Notes under the pieces: model-generated
The model's input: only the letters and a program-made list of their open reading frames with translations
The model's database searches: none
What the model was told of the DNA's origin: nothing
In this document: positions 9,911 through 22,380 of the stretch, piece by piece
Numbering within the stretch: position 1 is the stretch's first letter
How the letters are laid out: each line of letters begins with the position of its first letter
Translations under genes and position numbers: made by a program
Source: Marsupella aquatica
Lineage: Eukaryota; Marchantiophyta
Direction: 5' to 3'
DNA: 64,000 bases
Assembly: GCA_973895155.1 (NCBI GenBank)
Contig: OZ316892.1
Location: 5,394,001-5,458,000 of the forward strand

Positions 9911-12900
9911 GGAAATCGAAGTTTGAGAACTTGTACCGGAGTCTCCCTCTGGTCACTGCCGCCGCTGACTGTAATCACCTCGTCGCTGCCCTACCGTGTA
10001 CGGGACAAACTCTGCCACCACATATCCGAATATTGTGGATTTGTTAATTGTGTGGGTAGTTTTGCTACAAATCTTCATACTTCGAACATTTTCTCACCAG
10101 CCTCCCAGCAGGATCCAGGTGCCAGACAGAAGTGACGATCACTCCGTCTGGGAAGTTGTAAACGCTTTCGAATTTTCAACTTCATATCTGATGGGCGATT
10201 GAATGAAAATTCGAAGCTACTGTAGTACTTGGGTATGGTTCACGATACGGGCTTAAATGCCAAGTATTATTCTCCTAGGGTGGGCACCATTATCACGAGG
10301 CGGGTCATGAGGTAACAACAGGGACGTGGCTATATACATAGGTGGCCTTTCCAGGCGATTCCCGGAGTGGATAATGGTGGCCATTCAGCAATATTCGTCC
10401 AGCCCACTCCTCCGCATCTCTCCCCTCTAAAAAAATTCAACTAGTCATTACATGATTGGAGCCAGAATAGTTCGGAAGAGATGGCTGTAAAATCTGGTCT
10501 GCTAGATCAATGGCGAACGCTCAATTTGGGTAAGTTTTAATTTATTACACGAAAGTTTACGACGGAGTTCAGTACTGACACTGTATTACCAAATCCTGAA
10601 AGCTCAAAATTATGCTCCATATAGTGACTCAAAATTCTAAACACTACGTTGCATTGTGCATTTGGTGAGTCGTTACGTATTGATGTAAATGTTCTGTCCT
10701 GCATTTTGGTGTTCCTCAGAAGTTCCACAACTCAAGAATTAAGGTCAGATGCTACACAATTGCATTTAATTGACATTTATAAGTGGTTATGTATTATATA
10801 TATCATCAGATTTCGCTCTCAATGTGTTAGTGTGTAACGGTTCCCAAGCTCTGTTCCTGCTCACCGGAGTAGGAATTAATTGTGAGTGACAAATTACACC
10901 TGTCCAATGTATTCTGGATCTAGGGCAAATATATAGGTAGTTTTAGTGGCGAGCAGCATGTCACAATTCATACTGGGAACAGAATTATACAGACGTTGTT
11001 AGCTACTAGTACGAGCCCGAGATTGCTGTTAGGAAACAACTCAGTAGACAGTGTTGCTGTTCAGCATTTTCCTTTAGCAGAACATCACTATGCATCTCGT
11101 TTTCTGGCAAAACATCCGTGTGCATTTCCTTCTCTCGGATAGCATCCTTATGCATTTCATTTCCGCAAATCCATTACTTCACATAGTACATCGAGCAATT
11201 CATTCCAGCTTTTTAGAATAGGACGGTTCTGAATCATTTATTACATACATATCACACTGCCAAAGCCAAATTAGGAGACAGGACCCAGAAGCCAGAGGCC
11301 AGAGGCCAGAGACCCAATAAAGGTGAGAACACAAAGGAAAAACCTCGGGAAGAGCAAAGAACCAAAAGCCTGGGAGTCGCCTACAACAGCACAGGAACTA
11401 ACAACATACCGCTCATCAGTTTACTTTGTACTTTTCAGTGATCTGCATCTCACTCCCACCTCACCGAGCTGGCTTCAATTTATTCTCCGCTCTACATCTC
11501 TTCCTACCGCCCCTCTATTGTTGATTAGGACACTTGTTCAATATTCCACCTCGCGCATTTATCACCTTTTTGTTCTCTATCTCTCTATCTCTCTATCTCT
11601 CTTCTCTCTTCTTCTTCTTTCGAGGAGTGGATTGTAATGGACCTCTGTGTGTCTTCTTTCATCAGGCTACTGACCCAACTGGTTAGTAGTGATCCTCTTG
11701 GATGTACGTACTGTAGCTGTTTCTTTGTACTCTGCCGTCGTATTGTTATCGTTGATTGGCTCATCAGTTTACTTTGTACTTTTCAGTGATCTGCAAAAAA
11801 CCTGCATTTGTCATTTAATTAATAAACTAAAAAATCTCTCGCTGATTTTTGGGTGACATTCATAATCTACATACAGAGCATCCTAAGCTTCTCATATAAA
11901 CAAGTTCAAACTAGGTGAAAGGAGGAAATCTTGCTGATTACCCCGTGATTACCTCCTGTAAGCCCATTCTCATGAGGGCGTAAATCTGTCGGATACAACA
12001 CTAAGGTAACAAGGAGGCCAACTCTTTCCAGTAATCGTACTCCAGATAAGGAATTGCACGAATATGAACATGTTAAATAATATCAAGTCTGGTTTGACTA
12101 CATGCCCACAAAATGCAATGCCCAGAGACGGAAATCAGAACCATCGAGTCATACAAATTAACCACACTTTCATCCCCGTGACGAATTCGCCAATTGATCA
12201 AGTTTCATCAATCATGGCGGTCAGCGGACTTTGATGAAGCTCGAAAGAGGAATGTAGTCTGATTTAGTCTGCTAGATGGCGTGACGATCAAGGCCAACTC
12301 TGTGCATGAGTCTATCCTCTCAAACTGCGATATCCCGTCTTGTGATGGAATCAGTAGTAGGATATACTGAATAAACCACATGGAGTAAAAACAAATGCCA
12401 AAATAATGCAGAAAGATCTTTGTGAGGCCCGAGGCAATCATAATTCTTTCGTACATCATCTTGACATTGTAGTTTCCTTATTCGTAACCTCGAGCAATTG
12501 TACATTGCCATAGCTATCCTCTTCACTTCGGGTGAAATCTTATCTTGCTCTCATTATCTTTAGATGGAAGGATTGCGAGCAAAATCCACGCAATCACGTG
12601 GCGTAGCGATAAACCGCGAGCTTCGATTAACGAAAGTCGGTTGCGTTAAGTCGTCACGGCTCGAGAGGTACTACCTGTAAAGTCCCTTTCCGATCAACCT
12701 CCTTGTCACGAGGGGTCGACATGTGACGATTATGAAGTCCAGCTTTCAAGATTGGATGGTAGCCGACGGGAGTGTTGGCTCCCCAGTGGAGTTAAATGTC
12801 TCGTAATAACTCTAGATCGAGAGTACAGTATTGAGCTCCTTGACAGGACTGTCCCACACAGAGGAGCAGTATTCTGCCACGGTCGGAATATTCTAATCTG

Positions 12901-15811
12901 CGAGAACTGACAGATATATCGTAGGACCAACAAAATCACGGCGACATTTTCACAATGTGCCGACTGCTGCCGAGCCCACCACCCTGACAGGTGAAGATGT
13001 ACCGTAGTCATCTTTGCCAGTAAGGGAGATTTACAACGTGACTTCTGGACCGCCGGAGTAGAGTCAGAGAGGACATCTGATCGAGGCACAAGGACCGACG
13101 CAATCTATTTGCTTTTTCTCATTCCTTCTTCCTTAATGCTCGAGGCTGAGCTGCTTTGTGGACTGTTCTGATGGGTAAGTTTTTCTTTTCTTTTGTTTAT
13201 TTGATTGTTTCATAACTCTGACGAATGAATGAAACTGCATGGAACGGCTCTGATACAAAGCGGTAAACCTGTGAAGGCCAATGGTCGAAGAACAAGCTGC
13301 AACAGCAGAGATGCCGATTTAACAGCAAAGGCGGGGCGGGGGGCGGGGGGGGGTGAACAAACACTAAGGAACCCCCGGCATCACTGCCAAAAGAGCGACT
13401 CACAGCCCAACTAGAGGCACGACCAAGAATGGTTCGCTTGAGTGAAGGCTAAGACCTGAAGCTGCAAACTAACAAATTGCCATCCACGGAGTCGGCCAAC
13501 TGAGAGACATCAAAGTGCAATCCGCAGAAAGCTTTCCAATATAGAGGTGTCATCTTAGGGTGCTGGGTAAAATGGTCGAAAGATCAGGCACGCATTTGAA
13601 GAGACAATGGCCAAATCCTCCACAACAGGTATTCCAGAGGAGGATGCCCGGACATAATTTTAAAATCCTTCCACATGATGCGACTATGAACATGATGCGA
13701 TTTCCTGAGTATCATGAACACGATCATGAGAAGCAAATAAGTTAAGCTTCTACCTGTCCAGAAAATCGGTGCTTGACAATAAGAAACAGCCCCAGATATG
13801 TCCTCCGCACTGCTGAAGTGTTTTGTCAAGTACTAACCAACATAAACTGGTAATGTACTTGAACCGGGAAGGCTTTAATCAAGTTTTGATACCCAAAAAA
13901 GCCAACATGATCCAAGCTAGATAAAGCCGCAAGGGGTACTGGCGTTCCTTAGACAGAGATTGAAGAAATTGATGGAGCAAACACGCTACAGTTAACCAAG
14001 AGAATCCATTGGCTAGGCGAACTGAATTCTAGTCGGTTAACAAGTTTGTGCAGAGTCTCCTGTGAGTTAATTTCCCATGCTTCAATAGTTAACTACGGGT
14101 CGGACGTCTAGATTTAGTTCCTAGATAGACATCCTTAATGCTGTAGACCATGTCGAATGAGATGGTCCACTCTCCCAACACCTCAAATTCTACTACTCTG
14201 CAATCTGTTACGATTCACAAAGTTTCCTCTCATGAGTTTCTGAACGTCATGTTCGACTTTTCCGAAACAGTTCACAACTTCGTGTCTTCTGACTTCGGAT
14301 ATTCTTCAACTTTGCGTTTCATGAATCTTCTGAGAAACTCTCCTGGATTTCATTATTAATACTCTTTAATTCGAACGTCGTGTTCTGAATCATTTGAAAG
14401 AGTCTCCTGGAATTCATGTTCCAGATTTTCCGACACTTTTCAGAAGCTCAACCTTCCTTCAGAGAATCATCGCTTAAACTCTTGTATACTAACACTTCTG
14501 TACTAATCATCGTGCATGTTTCAAGATTGTTAAGGGCTCAGTATCTTCCAATGTAAACCGTTTGGGTTTACTGGTTGAAATGTCAAGTTAGTTTGATGGC
14601 TGCAAATTTGTTGAAAATCTCGCTGAATGATTTTGTATATTGTTTCTCCCGACCCCAAAAGACAACGATGCTTTTTTAGTCTGTTGGGTGAACCTATTAT
14701 GTCCTAGAGGAATCAATTGAGATGGCTGTGTGGTTAACGTGTGTGTCGACGTCACAAGCTTTTCTGTATTTGGCTGCACAGCAATGGTCACGAGTACTCA
14801 ACGATTACGCGTGCCTGGTTGATCGGTATTTTGGAGGTCAATGACATTGAATTTCAAATAAGCAGAGCATATCACGCTTTTCCTTACTTCTGCGAGAAAA
14901 AGGAGATTCCTTAGAGGTACCAGTGCACATGTTATTACGTAGCAAATTGGCTGAACTCGTCAAATTGCTCATCAGCAATCCATTTGTAACAGACTCTAAA
15001 AAGGATCGTTCAACTACCACCCCTCGTCTCACTCCTAATAAAGCCCCTTTCATAGCTCTTTGTCAGAAAGGACTCCCTCATAGAGTTCAATCTTAGGGTG
15101 GCCAAGTTACTAGATAAGATGTAGCAGACATTTGTGATTTGTTTTCCGCCGAAGTAAAGTGGAGGGCCACTTCTTCAGTTGTTGGAAAGATAGACTGGAC
15201 ACCAAATATCTTTTGAAAAAGTTAGGTAAATGATATCCCTTGTGAAGAAGTCAAAGTTTGGAAATGTTTGGACCACCTCCAGAAATAAGCACTCACATCA
15301 GCGTGGGTCCCCAGGTGGTCTTCAATTCTAGACAGAATAAGAACTCCACATCATTTGCTTTTATTTGGGCCCACAGCAGATGGGAATGGGTCCTGAGTTC
15401 AAGCCAACTACGATAGTTTCTAGCTAGTCCCTCATTATTCTGTCGAGATTTAACCTTACCTGCCGGGAATAAAAAGAAGTAACCACCCTTAGACAAAATC
15501 TATTTAAATTGTAGAATGCAATGTACCAAACACGTAGAGAACCTCGATCGGCCGGAGCTGGGGTTCCACGATGTGGTGGACGTTCTTCATTATCGAGCTC
15601 CTCAGAAACATGTCAGATTCATATATTCAAGCTTGGTAAAAACGCGGGCAAAAAATCAGAAACATGTGGGTCCAGTGGCCCGACAATGGAAGTAGCTGAA
15701 CGGCTCCGTGCAACTGAGCTTCCAATATGTAGCATCAGTATCAGCTTATCTACAGGTGCACCCTTGAGAACGTCTTTCTTAGAAACTCTGTAGTCCTACA
15801 AAGGTGTCCCA
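9911..15811. other. Long intergenic stretch with small repeats
   Basis: No gene is supported. Visible structures are a 37-bp perfect direct repeat (11411-11447 and 11759-11795), AGAGGCC-type repeats near 11290-11310, a CTCTAT/CTTCTT pyrimidine tract at about 11575-11625, and a G-rich run at about 13331-13352. All frames over 100 codons here start with non-ATG codons or lack any protein-like pattern. Confidence 0.55.
11411..11795. repeat. 37-bp perfect direct repeats flanking 311 bp
   Basis: The copies at 11411-11447 and 11759-11795 are identical over 37 bases, beginning GCTCATCAGTTTACTTTG and ending GTGATCTGCA. The enclosed 311 bp ends with no clear tail. This could be a recent duplication or a repeat-mediated insertion footprint. 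It is too long for an ordinary transposon target duplication. Confidence 0.8.
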
Positions 15812-15986
15812 GATAGGACCACGTTCATGCCATACAAAAAAGCTTATTCCTAGCCAGATGATGCACTGGCAAATTGCCAACCTGATTCGTAGTTAGCAGA
15901 CTCTGCACTAATCAGGTTGACAGTTTGCCAATGCATGCTCTGCTACCTACGATAAGTTTTTAATATGGCATGAACGTGGTCCTATC
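15812..15986. ncRNA. 175-nt near-perfect hairpin (MIRNA-like precursor or MITE)
   Basis: The arms 15812-15887 and 15910-15986 are inverted complements around a loop of about 22 nt. The outer 22 bp (GATAGGACCACGTTCATGCC and AT) pair perfectly, the middle has small bulges, and the inner TGCANTGGCAAANTG / CAACCTGAT block pairs with about three mismatches. No clear target duplication flanks it. Size and pairing fit a plant microRNA precursor or a short foldback transposon. Sequence alone does not decide between them. Confidence 0.6.
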
Positions 15987-17324
15987 CAAACATCAATTCC
16001 TATCGTCGTCCTATTTGTAACGTCAATTTCATTCTCAGGATTAGACCTGGGTGCATGGTCGTGTATAGTAATTGCTAAACCTTTTTTGGCGCTTCTTTTT
16101 TATGACCTTCTTTTTTATGACCTTCTTTTTTATGACTGTTGTTGGTTTGGCTCCAAGTGTCTACCGAGCTATGGTATCTGTGCACTGGTCTTGCCCGCAC
16201 TGTGTGCACTGAACCTGGCACGTCACTAAGCAATAGAAACGCACTTGATCGTGTGGGCCACATGCACCTAACTATATATATCAGCAGTGAGCATCAACAT
16301 CAACATCAACCCCTAGCTACCCCACACACAATTCATAGAAACTACAAGGTTGGCACTGTAAGTATATCTTGGCCGTCTATGAACCGGGCTCTCAAAAAGC
16401 CATCCAAGGCAAAACAGGGCAATGCCTCACCGCAGACACCGTTGTAGCAAGCCAAAGCATCTGAAGTATCGTTATCGGTGGAGCTTCGGGCCCCGGCACA
16501 ATGCCCTGCCCACGAACAAGATGGAGGGCTTGGGGTTCCTCCGCCACAGAAGTTCCCGGCTTTGTTGTTGAATAGTTGGCGCCGGTGTTACACTTGCCAT
16601 TGGCGAACAGCGCACCCGCTGCATTAAGTTTGCATACGACCCATGTTAGTTTCGTTCCAGATTACGTTTGTAAATATCAAAGCGGGGAACATGATCACGT
16701 AGCTCGACGCGAAAATATGGTTGAATGTGTTCTTCCCAATTTTACTTGTTCCAATTGTTTGTTTGCAACGAATCATGCCACAAAAGGAATTGTAGATTGA
16801 AGGTTGCAAGCTAGACATTAGCGGAGTTTATAAATCTGGATTGTGTTTCAGACATATCGTGATAACAGAACGCATGCCAATGTAACGAAGCACGGTCGAT
16901 GGAAGGAAGGATGATTGCAGAGTTTCACTCACATATTGAATTGATACTGTTCTCCGCATCCGCATGATTTTGTAGTCTCTTGAATCGATCCCGGTGGATC
17001 GGACTGATACTTACAGTACCACGACTCGAGGCTTCTACGTGTACGTGATCAAAATTATCGGTGATGATCTCAGCAGTGTCACGAGACATGTACATGGCGG
17101 CCCAAGAGACGAAACTTCTACACTAACAACTTTTACAGACGTTGCCACTCCAAGTCAGTAGATGAGATTCATCACTCCATGCTTGCAATTGCAATGTGGC
17201 AAGCTGTTTACATTTGGGCCCAAGAGAGGAACTTTCTACTGCAGTACGTACTTTTTCACGCTTTGCGTCTCTAGTCAATTTGATCAGTCCATTCTTTTTT
17301 TTTTTGCCAACCACCACTGAGTCC
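15987..17324. other. Intergenic, minor repeats only
   Basis: CTTCTTTTTTATGAC is repeated three times at about 16090-16134, and CATCAA three times at about 16293-16310. A GGNCCCAAGAGANGAA word occurs twice (about 17098 and 17216). No gene is supported. Confidence 0.55.
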
Positions 17325-17540
17325 AATATAAAATGAGAGAAGTGTCCAATATTTCTCACTTGTTCACATTTCTTCTCTAGAGTGAGACTTTGCATAATTT
17401 CACGTAAAAAGTCTAAAAAGTGAGACTTTGCTTAATTTCAAACTAAAAAGTCTAAAAAGTGAGACTTTGCTTAATTTCAACTAAAAAGTCTAGAAATGGT
17501 GAAACCTGGTGGATCCAGGTTTTGTCATGGAGAGTTGCGC
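17325..17540. repeat. Repeat family unit with three 38-39 bp tandem copies
   Basis: AGTGAGACTTTGCNTAATTT begins tandem units at 17381, 17419 and 17458. Flanks include AGAGAAGTGTCCAA before and ATGGTGNAACCTGGT after. The same order of words (AGAAGTGTC, CTCTAATGTGAGA, TTTGCTCCACAATTTCA, AAAAATGGTGCATTTGGTG) appears once at about 49905-50015, so this is a dispersed repeat whose inner unit was amplified here. Confidence 0.75.
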
Positions 17541-17676
17541 TTTAAAGCTGACCCATCCAACAAAGGATTGACAATCAACTGCCCCAATAGGATAGAGGAT
17601 CAATTCCCCATCCAGCAAAGGATAGACTGAGGATTGCATACAAGGGGATAGTACCCAGGGATCCTCTAGGACCCAA

Positions 17677-17869
17677 ACCAGGAGGGAGAGGGTTCACCAG
17701 GACTCACAGGGGGGTCATATTGAAGGGAGAGAGGGTTCAACCAGGACTCACAAGGGGGTCATACCCAGGGACTGTGGGGTGGCCCACAAGGGGGTCATTT
17801 TTGGGGATCGAGCCCAGACCAGGAGGGCGAGAGGGTTGAACCAAAATTCACAAGGGGGTCATATTGAGA
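17677..17869. repeat. Tandem array with AGAGGGTTCAACCAGGACTC units
   Basis: Three to four imperfect units contain ACCAGGAGGG, GAGAGGGTTNAACC and CACAAGGGGGTCATA. Another two-copy repeat (CATCCAACAAAGGAT / CATCCAGCAAAGGAT) precedes it at about 17546-17630. Together they look like internal repeats of an LTR-type or other mobile element that ends near 18083. Confidence 0.75.
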
Positions 17870-17892
17870 GACTCTACAGTTGCATACCGAGT

Positions 17893-18083
17893 CTCCACAA
17901 TACAAGATCTCTCTATCTCTCAACTAAGTCCGTAATAATGAGGGTGAGTTCCTCCTATCCAAACAAACACCGCTTAGAATATATTGTGCAACCTAGTTAG
18001 CCTAACCTAGTCTGTGCCTAAGGTCAGGTCTAATTACCGTTATATATAGTCGTAACCCTAGACCTAAGAGTAAACGTCTAACA
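17893..18083. mobile_element. LTR-like repeat fragment, paralogous to the insertion at 38.7-38.9 kb
   Basis: About 190 bp match 38738-38926 in order: ATCTCTCTATCTCTCAA, CCGTAANAATGAG, GTTCCTCCTATCCAA, AAACACCGCTT, CTAACCTANTCTGTG, then TATAGTCGTAAC and CTAGACCTAA, with both copies ending TCTAACA. The TCTAACA terminus is typical of plant LTRs, but I see no coding region, primer site or target duplication. It is probably a solo or non-autonomous LTR element. Confidence 0.6.
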
Positions 18084-18254
18084 CTTTCTTTGCAAACAAG
18101 TACTATATCAATATTATTCGTGGGAAGTTGATAGTAAAAAACTTGAAAGGAAATTGAAAATTAATCTTCAAATTATGAATGGAGAGGTGAATCATGGTTA
18201 TGAGTCAGTTTATATGCCCGTTTTTGCCATTTTTATGGTCCATCCAATCATATT

Positions 18255-18525
18255 CTCGAGGGCCTCACTCCAAAGGGGGTCTCATATCACGGGTGAACTT
18301 TTGGGGGAGTAAACACCCTAAATCATAAGTAAATGAAGTTTTTCAAGGAATTTTTTAACCCCTAATTTTTTGGAATATTCTCATTGTGGTTTATAAAAAA
18401 CCCTGTGATTATTATGATTTGAAAATTAAACTTAATTAAAACTGCCCTAATTTTCTCACAGAAATTGAAAAGTATTTTACTAAACCCAATAGAAACCCTA
18501 TACCTATATGTGTGTGATGGTTTGG
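18255..18525 (+). mobile_element. MITE copy 1 (CTCGGGGG family, subfamily A)
   Basis: An 8-bp duplication ATCATATT flanks the element exactly (18247-18254 and 18526-18533). The left end reads CTCGAGGGCCTCACTCC. The right inverted terminus is degraded. The interior matches copy 4 (57378-57683) throughout: ATATCACGNNTGAA, GGGGGANTAAACACCCTAAA, TTTTTTAACCCCTAA, then CACTAAACCCAAT. It is non-coding. Confidence 0.85.
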
Positions 18526-18533
18526 ATCATATT

Positions 18534-21383
18534 GCCAAAACTAGTGACCAATGGAAGCTTTAGGTTCTCAGATTGTAAACATGCTTGGGATTATTGAAAC
18601 ATACATTTTAACTAGAATGCCAATTTATCATGAGCATTTTGGAATGTCATCTAATTCTAAGCTTACAACTAGATAAGCCTGTATTTGCAATTTCTAAATG
18701 CGTAGTTAAATACTATGTCTACTCCCTAACAAATTATAGTCATAAAAATTTATAAATACTACAAACCATTATTAAAAGAGTCAAGGCCCAAGTCATCAAC
18801 TCAGAATGATTTGATCTCCATCCAAACCTTGAAGCGGATGAGATAACAAGGTACTCTTTGTGAGAGAATAAAAGTATTTATTCTAAGTCCATGTACTTAG
18901 TTAAAGCTTAAGTGGGATTATTCTATATTCCAGTCTATTCCAAACCTTTTGCCCTAAACAATTTTTTTACCTTGCATGCAATCCACTCAACACATGCACC
19001 TTTACCTCGCTTATTGGATGATCAAATTTTGATATAAAAATTAATAAATACTTCATTGAATTTCAAGCAACGATTAAGAAAAATATCAAATTTGGAAAAT
19101 GTAAATGAATACTCCTCTTTTGATATGATATATTTGGGAATCACAAAAAAGATATAGTTTTACCTAATTTATTCAGTTTGGAAGACTTAAGTTTACTCTA
19201 GGATGATATTTATCTAGTCTAGTATATGAAAGAGCATAGTGAGATGCCAAAAATCCAAGAAAAAATCTAGTCGTCACTAGTGAGGCTAGATTTAACACAA
19301 CTCTAGATCAATGAATTGAAATTTACATTTTCAAAAAGATATTATATATCAAGTGTATTGTTGCTCAACAGATAAACTATAAAAAAATTTCAAAAACATT
19401 ATGTAACAACTTGTATAGTTTTGCCTTAAGCATATATGTTGCCCAAGGGATCAACCAAAAAAAGCCACTAAAATCCTGTCCGATCAAAAATAGGTATTTT
19501 ATTCAACCCATTTTTACCAAAATTAATTATAACATTAAAAGTAAAATAAAGTGTGTATGACACAAAAATAAAGAATATTTTTGTGGAACTTTTTTGCATT
19601 AAATATTTTTAATAAGATTAAATCTATCATTTAAAATCTATATATTACAAAAAATATTTTTAGATTATCTTCTTTACAAAATGGAGGTAATCAGTTATTC
19701 GATGATCATATTTAGCAGTATTCTAAAATTAATGTAGTTGTCTGAGAGTCCTTACAATTTTGTCTTAATTTTGAACTTTGCAACAAGAGTTGTTAGCTTG
19801 TTAGAGAGTTTGCATCTCAAGCAATCTATCTTGGCTCCAAAGTTGATAGATTGGATTATTTATTTAGGAATGTGTCTCCAAACCATCAAAAACATGAAAA
19901 AAAATCATCAAATTAAGTTGTCATTTTCCTCCTTTTTAATGATGAGAAAAAAAACTTTTAATATGATGGGCAAACAATAGCTCTAATGAAAGGTAACATT
20001 AGTTTTGGATGACACTTAAAGTATATTGGTCATGGCCTCAAATATCATTAATAACAAATCAATCATTGACATTTCAATGTGTAAACAATATGTTGTGTGA
20101 CTAGATTGATCTTTATTTTCCTTCTGAGATACTTGTTGCATGTAGGTGGACTAAGAATCTTGGCTTTGAAGTTGAAAAAAATCTTTTATGTTTGATTGGC
20201 AGAAGTAAAATCAAAGAGTTGTGTAAGTAAGCCAACCGGCATTGTTAATTTGCACTAGTTGGTTTCCAGCATTATTTAGAAATACAAAAGCTTGAAAATT
20301 CTAGATGCATCAAGATCACCTTTTAGTACTAGAGACAATGAACACTTGTAGACTTCTTTTGTGAAAGTTATGATCTTATTTTTTCACTAATGGAGGTCCC
20401 TCTATGATATGAGTGGGGGTTAATCTAGTTATGCATTTTAATTTTTGGTTTTTGAAAAAATAATAAATTACTAAATGACAAACTAAAATAAAATAAACAT
20501 CTGAATGAAAAATATTTACCAGTGGTGATTAGCAATAATTTCATAGATATATATACTTCCAATTTTTGGTATTTGAAAAAATGACAAATTACTAGATGAC
20601 AAACTAAAATAAAATAAATATTTTAATGAAAGATATTAACCTATGGTAATTAGCAACAATTTCATAGATATATCCTGGCTATATCAATATATTGAACCTT
20701 ACACAAAGGTGATGGACTTGCATGTAGTAAAGATAAGATGACTCGTATTTTAAGCAAACTTCTCCAAATGGTTTTTTAAAAAACCTTTTACTTAGGACTT
20801 GCTGATTTATTTAGATAAATCCCTGAATAAATGAGCAAAACAATTTTCTTAGCTAACTTATTAAGTTGTAAAAGTCCTCAAAAAGAAAGTAAAGTAGCTT
20901 GTCTTGTAGTGTTGCCCACTCAAAGAGATTCTAATCATAAGTAAAATCATTAATATTATTTTTGAAATTAGCTATGGATGAATTTGTGTAAATCACTTTA
21001 TAGCAAAAATAAAGTAGTTTTTGATGACTTGTGCCCTCTCTTCACTCTTGATGGCCTTACAAAATCTTGGCCCCACCCTTATCCCCAGGTGTCATTTTCT
21101 AGTACATAATTGTTATAGTTTTCAAAAATTGATGAAAATTTTAATTCATGTTTCTTTCATAATGATTTATTTAATAACATGTAAGTCATGCATAACTATA
21201 AGCTTAGTAATCAACTATGAGTAATATTGTTGGCATTATATTTAGTTGTTTGTTTTTCATACTCCTTGGCTTACTTACATTCTTGAGAAGAGATAGGAAA
21301 TAGAATGTGTACAATGTGTAGACAGAAATTGTATGTGTGGAAAGTACTCTTGTGGTCTCATTATGTGGTCATTATATATGTAC
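18534..21383. other. AT-rich intergenic DNA with a 121-bp tandem duplication
   Basis: This strongly AT-rich stretch has no convincing gene. Two adjacent units starting at 20440 and 20561 (each about 121 bp, AATTTTTGGTNTTTGAAAAA ... TTTCATAGATATAT) are about 85 percent alike. An 80-codon frame at 19738-19980 begins with TTG and looks random. Confidence 0.6.
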
Positions 21384-22380
21384 AGGCAAATCAGGAAGAA
21401 ATTTTGTGTGCTCAAGGAACCCGGTCAACGAGAAGTAACAAGTCCCAGGCTTCTGGAGACTCCAATATAGTAAGCATATACTGAGAAGTTTTGCACGATT
21501 CTGTAAATAATCATTTATAGCTTGTCATTGGTGTACTACCATATTTTAAAAAGCTCACCAAAGACTGTAACTTTTGCAGAATTTTGAAAAGCTCACCAAA
21601 GACGCCAAACTAGTATGGTGCATGAGAGCCATGGGTTTGATGAAGACCTGCGAAGTGGAGGCCAAATTGCGCACGTTTGTAGCAGATACGAACAAGCGGT
21701 CAAAGACTACCCCCAAGCCATTCACCAAACACGCTCAAAAGAATGCATCTGAGTTAAGTATTGGACATGGTGGCCAGGTGGATTGTAGAGCAGAATGTAG
21801 TGATTGTTACACATCTTTCGGCTTTAAATGCCGATGGCCAACAAAGGATCTTTCCTGAAAATGCTATGAAGAAAATCGGGGAAGAGGTACTTACTACATA
21901 GATAGCATACCTGCATCGCTCTATGAATGGCACAAGCTAGACAGGTTATGAATATGATATTATACTTCGTATCCGTTGACTGACAAGTGACAATGATGTG
22001 ATGAAGGTGTGGCAATAAATCCTTTTATGAGAAGGCTGATGGCAGATGGTCCCAATGTAGAATACAAGAATCGACCTAGATTCACTTACGGGGCTCCCTT
22101 TAACTATTGTTGACATTGGCTGTTCAGAAAGCCCTGCTTGATCAGTTGGGAACCTCAAATCCATGCTTGACAGAAGGTCCAGTAGGATTGAGAATGACAT
22201 TGAAACTGGACCTGTGAGTGGAAACCTACCGTCCTGCACATGGAAGCCAAAGTGGTGCACAAAGCACTAAACAAAATAGCAGGCCGGATGGTGGTTCTGA
22301 TCAGCGCAGGAAGCAAAGGCCGGATGGTGGTTCTGATCAGCGCAAGAAGCAAAGCAGTAGACCAAATGATCCAGAGTCAA
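21384..22380 (+). pseudogene. Possible exons of an unrecognised gene or element (fragmentary)
   Basis: Protein-like pieces lie in order on the plus strand. About 21387-21470 is open and ends at a GTAAGC donor. An exon after TTTTGCAG (21580 onward) encodes NFEKLTKDAKLVWCMRAMG and continues about 60 residues. After an apparent frameshift near 21790, a piece reads LSALNADGQQRIFPENAMKK up to about 21885. At about 22012-22110 lies a frame with INPFMRRLMADGPNVEYKNR. A basic Gly/Asp/Gln tail with the 12-residue repeat RPDGGSDQRRKQ ends at about 22380. The breaks suggest decay. I do not recognise the family; a transposon-derived protein is possible. Confidence 0.35.
22281..22352. repeat. 36-bp tandem duplication
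   Basis: GGCCGGATGGTGGTTCTGAT starts each of two adjacent 36-bp units, which differ at one base. The unit length is a multiple of three, so in one plus-strand frame it repeats 12 residues without breaking it, which fits a coding origin for the area. Confidence 0.85.

Noticed and set aside
12730-13089. 119-codon minus-strand frame
   Set aside because: GTG start, no recognisable pattern, and several overlapping alternatives.
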